Below, one piece after another: positions 61,225-64,000 of a stretch of DNA of 64,000 nucleotides (positions within the stretch are counted from its first letter, which is position 1; every line of letters begins with the position of its first letter). The DNA comes from Lewinellaceae bacterium. GTDB lineage: Bacteria > Bacteroidota > Bacteroidia > Chitinophagales > Saprospiraceae. Location: contig JADJSY010000034.1 of assembly GCA_016711435.1 (NCBI GenBank), positions 6,411 to 70,410 of the forward strand, in the 5' to 3' direction. Made by a program: the position numbers and the translations under genes. The notes beneath the pieces are model-generated. The model did no database searches. It saw only the letters and a program-made list of their open reading frames with translations, and was not told the DNA's origin.

Positions 61225-62565
61225 TTACACCAAATCCCCCGCAGGCTTGGTGCTGTTGATCCGGGGCCGTCCGATGCTGATATAGTGAAAACCCATTTCT
61301 TTCATATAATCGAGGTCGTACACATTGCGTCCGTCGAAGATGACTTTTTCGGTCAATAACTCACTGATGCGTTCGAAATCGGGGGTGCGGAATTCGCTCC
61401 ACTCCGTCATAATTGCCAGACAATCAGCGCCTTCGGCGGCTTCGTAGGTGCTTTCGCAGAAATGGATGCGGTCGCCGTACAAGGCTTTGACGTGCCCCAT
61501 GGCTTCGGGGTCGAAAGCCCGCACCTTGGCGCCGGCTGCCAGCAATTCGTCGATGATGACCAGTGCAGGCGCTTCGCGGATATCGTCGGTATTGGGTTTG
61601 AATGCCAGGCCCCAGACGGCGATGGTGCGTCCCTGTAAATCATCCTGGTAGTAATCTCGTATTTTTTCGGTCAGCACACTTTTCTGGAGATCGTTGACGT
61701 GCATGACAGCATTCAGGATTTTAAAATCGTAGCCGTATTCAGAGGCGGTTTTGGCCAGCGCCTGCACGTCTTTGGGGAAGCAGGAGCCGCCGTAGCCGAT
61801 GCCCGGGAACAGGAATCGTTTGCCGATGCGCGTGTCGCTGCCCATACCGATGCGCACCTGGTCGACGTTGGCGCCGACTTTTTCGCAGAGGTTGGCAATT
61901 TCATTCATAAAAGTGATCCGCGCGGCGAGGTACGAATTGGCGGCGTATTTGGTCATTTCTGCCGAGCGTTCGTCCATAAAATAAATAGGATTGCCCTGGC
62001 GCACAAACGGCTCGTATAGCAGGCGCATAACTTTGCGGGCGCGTTCGCTTTCGGTACCGATAACCACCCGGTCGGGTTTCATGAAATCCTCCACAGCCAC
62101 GCCTTCGCGCAGAAATTCGGGGTTTGAAACCACATCGAATAAATCGGTGGACAGTTTTTCAGATATAATCGCCGTGACTTTTTCGGAGGTACCGACAGGC
62201 ACTGTACTTTTGTCTACAATCACTTTATAATCCGTAATAATCCCGCTCAAATCGCGGGCCACGCCCATGATATAGGAGAGGTCGGCGCTGCCGTCTTCGC
62301 CGGGTGGTGTGGGCAGTGCCAGGAAAATAATCTGGCTCTGGCTGACGGCTTCCAACAGATTGGTAGTGAAATGCAGGCGTCCTTCTTTGGTATTTCGTTC
62401 GAAAAGCATGTCTAAGCCGGGTTCAAAAATGGGGATTTTGCCATTTTTAAGGCTTTCTACTTTTTTTTCGTTGATGTCAACACAGATGACATTGTTGCCT
62501 GTTTCGGCGAAACAGGTTCCGGTGACCAAACCGACATACCCGGTTCCAACAACAGCAATATTCAT
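61225..62565 (-). CDS. ugd: UDP-glucose 6-dehydrogenase
   Basis: The enzyme oxidises UDP-glucose to UDP-glucuronate for surface polysaccharide synthesis. The 446 residues show an N-terminal Rossmann NAD site (AVVGTGYVGLVTGTCFAETG), the linking helix with KYAANSYLAARITFMNEIAN, the catalytic Cys in GYGGSCFPKDVQAL, and a C-terminal UDP-binding domain (WGLAFKPNTDDIREAPALVI). The ATG at 62565 is the standard start. No glycosyltransferase cluster is in this window. Confidence 0.95.
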   Translation of the reverse strand: MNIAVVGTGYVGLVTGTCFAETGNNVICVDINEKKVESLKNGKIPIFEPGLDMLFERNTKEGRLHFTTNLLEAVSQSQIIFLALPTPPGEDGSADLSYIMGVARDLSGIITDYKVIVDKSTVPVGTSEKVTAIISEKLSTDLFDVVSNPEFLREGVAVEDFMKPDRVVIGTESERARKVMRLLYEPFVRQGNPIYFMDERSAEMTKYAANSYLAARITFMNEIANLCEKVGANVDQVRIGMGSDTRIGKRFLFPGIGYGGSCFPKDVQALAKTASEYGYDFKILNAVMHVNDLQKSVLTEKIRDYYQDDLQGRTIAVWGLAFKPNTDDIREAPALVIIDELLAAGAKVRAFDPEAMGHVKALYGDRIHFCESTYEAAEGADCLAIMTEWSEFRTPDFERISELLTEKVIFDGRNVYDLDYMKEMGFHYISIGRPRINSTKPAGDLV

Positions 62566-62927
62566 TTTTGTATAATTTTTATTTGCTTGCGTAATGAAGT
62601 GAAAAACAAACCTTAGAGTATCTGATGACCTTAAACAAATAACAGGTAACAGATACCGAATAATCTAATCTCGGGCCTGTTTGTGAACGGCAGAGAAATG
62701 CCTGGAAGATTGCGCTGCAAAGGTATTGACTTAACGACACATCAACTTCGCTTACCATAAATTTTCTTTTGTCTCCTAAATTGCCGTTTATTTGAAATAT
62801 CATTTTGAATCGACCAGCGGGGGAGTGTTCAAAAGGGGGGGGCCACCTCACGATTGATTGATAATGAAAGTTCAGATGAGGTGTGCCCCATTTTGAACAT
62901 TCACAACACCCGGATATAGCCAATACA
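62566..62927. other. 362-base divergent gap
   Basis: No credible gene is seen; an open frame on the minus strand (62579-63082) overlaps the OmpA gene and has no family features. An imperfect inverted repeat at 62825-62901 (GTGTTCAAAAGGGG with CCCCATTTTGAACAT and CCACCTCA with TGAGGTG) lies before the OmpA gene. No consensus promoter was identified. Confidence 0.6.
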
Positions 62928-64000
62928 ATGAACGACCAGTCAAATTTTCCCCTGAAAAATCGCTGCGCAGGATGGCTCCTCTTCCTGCTTTTAGGTAGTG
63001 CAACGCTCCAGGCACAACAGAATATTGTCCCGAATCCGGGTTTTGAACGTTTTGCCGGCGCGCCTATCGGCTGGTCGTACAAAGGTTCCTATTTCGGAGA
63101 AGTGGTCAAATACTGGTTTAGCGCCACCACGGCCAGTCCCGATGTGTACGGCCCGGGTGTGCGGGTGCCTTCCGACTGGGCGGCCAAAGGATTTGGCAAA
63201 CAATCGGCGCGTAGCGGGAAAGCGATGGCAGGACTTACCCTTTTCGGTTGCCTCAACGGCAAACCCCACTGCCGGGAATACCTGGAAATACAATTGGCCG
63301 AACCCCTTGTAATCGGGCAGGCGTATTATGTAGAATTCTGGGTGACGCACCTCGAAAAATCCATGCATATCAACAACCTCGGCGCTTATTTTTCCGTGAA
63401 GGAAATCCGCCGCACTACCGATGAAATACTGATCCGGGAAGCGCAAATGAACTCGACTGAAGTTGTGGCTGCTCCCGGTGGCAAATGGGTAAAAGTGAGC
63501 GGACAGTTTGTCGCCAAATACGAAGCCGAGCATATCCTGATCGGCAATTTCAACGACGACGACCATACAGTTGCCATTTCGCCGGAAGCCGACAGTTATA
63601 ACTACGCCTATTATTATATCGATGATGTGCTGGTGAAAAAAATACCACCTTTTCTGCCCGTTCCCGTGAAGTCGGACGACCTCACCCGTCAGACCCTTGA
63701 GCCCGGCAAAATTATTCCGCTCAAAAACATCTACTTCGAATTTGACAAAGACGAACTCATGCCCCGCTCTTTCGTCGAACTGAATAAACTGCTGAAAATC
63801 ATGCGGGACAATCCCAAACTCAGTATCCGAATCATCGGGCACACCGATGCGCTGGGTAACGATGCCTACAACCAGGCGCTGTCCCAACGCCGCGCACAAG
63901 CGGTGGTCAATTTCCTGAGCGAGAATAAAATCGGTAAAAACCGCCTGTTCGCCCGGGGAGAAGGCGAACGCCAACCCATCGCTACCAATGATACCGACGA
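62928..64000 (+). CDS. OmpA-family outer-membrane protein (cut by window end)
   Basis: The ATG at 62928 starts a signal peptide (MNDQSNFPLKNRCAGWLLFL, cleavage after LQA). Residues about 35-245 form a beta-rich domain opening with PNPGFE and resembling a carbohydrate-binding or jelly-roll fold. The C-terminal OmpA peptidoglycan-binding domain is entered at about residue 260 (NIYFEFDKDELMPRSFVELN, IRIIGHTDALGNDAYNQALS, RRAQAVVNFLSE). The family tethers the outer membrane to peptidoglycan. No stop is reached before base 64000; at least 357 residues are present. The layout is common in Bacteroidota surface and gliding-related loci. Confidence 0.88.
   Translation, partial: MNDQSNFPLKNRCAGWLLFLLLGSATLQAQQNIVPNPGFERFAGAPIGWSYKGSYFGEVVKYWFSATTASPDVYGPGVRVPSDWAAKGFGKQSARSGKAMAGLTLFGCLNGKPHCREYLEIQLAEPLVIGQAYYVEFWVTHLEKSMHINNLGAYFSVKEIRRTTDEILIREAQMNSTEVVAAPGGKWVKVSGQFVAKYEAEHILIGNFNDDDHTVAISPEADSYNYAYYYIDDVLVKKIPPFLPVPVKSDDLTRQTLEPGKIIPLKNIYFEFDKDELMPRSFVELNKLLKIMRDNPKLSIRIIGHTDALGNDAYNQALSQRRAQAVVNFLSENKIGKNRLFARGEGERQPIATNDTD

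Noticed and set aside
62991..63974. Minus-strand open frame of 327 codons
   Set aside because: It is antisense to the OmpA-family gene, which has a signal peptide and a complete peptidoglycan-binding motif set on the plus strand.

Overview
The window is a stretch of a Bacteroidota chromosome. The gene content best fits the Saprospiria (Saprospiraceae, Haliscomenobacter or Lewinella type), but that placement is inference. Evidence for the phylum: Bacteroidota-type promoters (TTG, 19 bases, TAnnTTTG) before several genes; proteins with type IX secretion (T9SS) C-terminal sorting domains; a PorT-type beta-barrel; an OmpA-family envelope protein; a eukaryote-like citrate synthase; and a pseudouridine synthase with a long disordered repeat extension. 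No phage, IS element, CRISPR array or rRNA was seen. One tRNA (Leu, anticodon UAG) is present.

Layout. 1-5.2 kb: start of a succinate-semialdehyde dehydrogenase, a D-Ala-D-Ala dipeptidase-like lipoprotein, an alpha/beta hydrolase, lpxK and comM/yifB. 5.4-12.6 kb: the most unusual locus, a giant protein of about 1983 residues once one frameshift is corrected. It carries serial VHL-beta-like domains, a beta/gamma-crystallin-like domain, LEA-like 22-residue repeats and a hydrophobic C-terminal half, followed 2 bases later by a subtilisin-like protease with no signal peptide or prodomain. 12.6-18.6 kb: a tandemly duplicated PQQ-propeller lipoprotein (one intact copy, one broken), a frameshifted lipase-like hydrolase and a T9SS-sorted protein. 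18.8-32.8 kb: a regulator, a two-domain amidohydrolase, panC, an O-antigen ligase-like protein, a polyprenyl synthase, YceI, a GH20 hexosaminidase, citrate synthase and a TrpR-like protein. 33-45 kb: MoxR ATPase, two cation/proton antiporters, an AlkD-like protein, a sugar isomerase-like TIM barrel, a YugP-like peptidase, a T9SS protein, an acyltransferase and a POT transporter. 45.5-64 kb: a T9SS adhesin-like gene, gyrB, trigger factor, tRNA-Leu, RelA/SpoT, a PorT-like barrel, pseudouridine synthase, a PAP2/haloperoxidase-like lipoprotein, a DUF1963 protein, UDP-glucose dehydrogenase and an OmpA protein cut by the window end.

Two window-wide patterns stand out. First, most intergenic gaps hold long inverted repeats built from 7-8 base words (for example AAACACT, GAAGTGA, GGAATGA), usually beginning at a stop codon. 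The best has 106-base arms with one mismatch. They fall into families that recur between unrelated genes. Second, at least seven genes, including essential gyrB, are broken by single-base frame changes. Several are a run of four A or G where five restores the frame, so sequencing or assembly error is the leading explanation, although a decoding event cannot be excluded from sequence alone.
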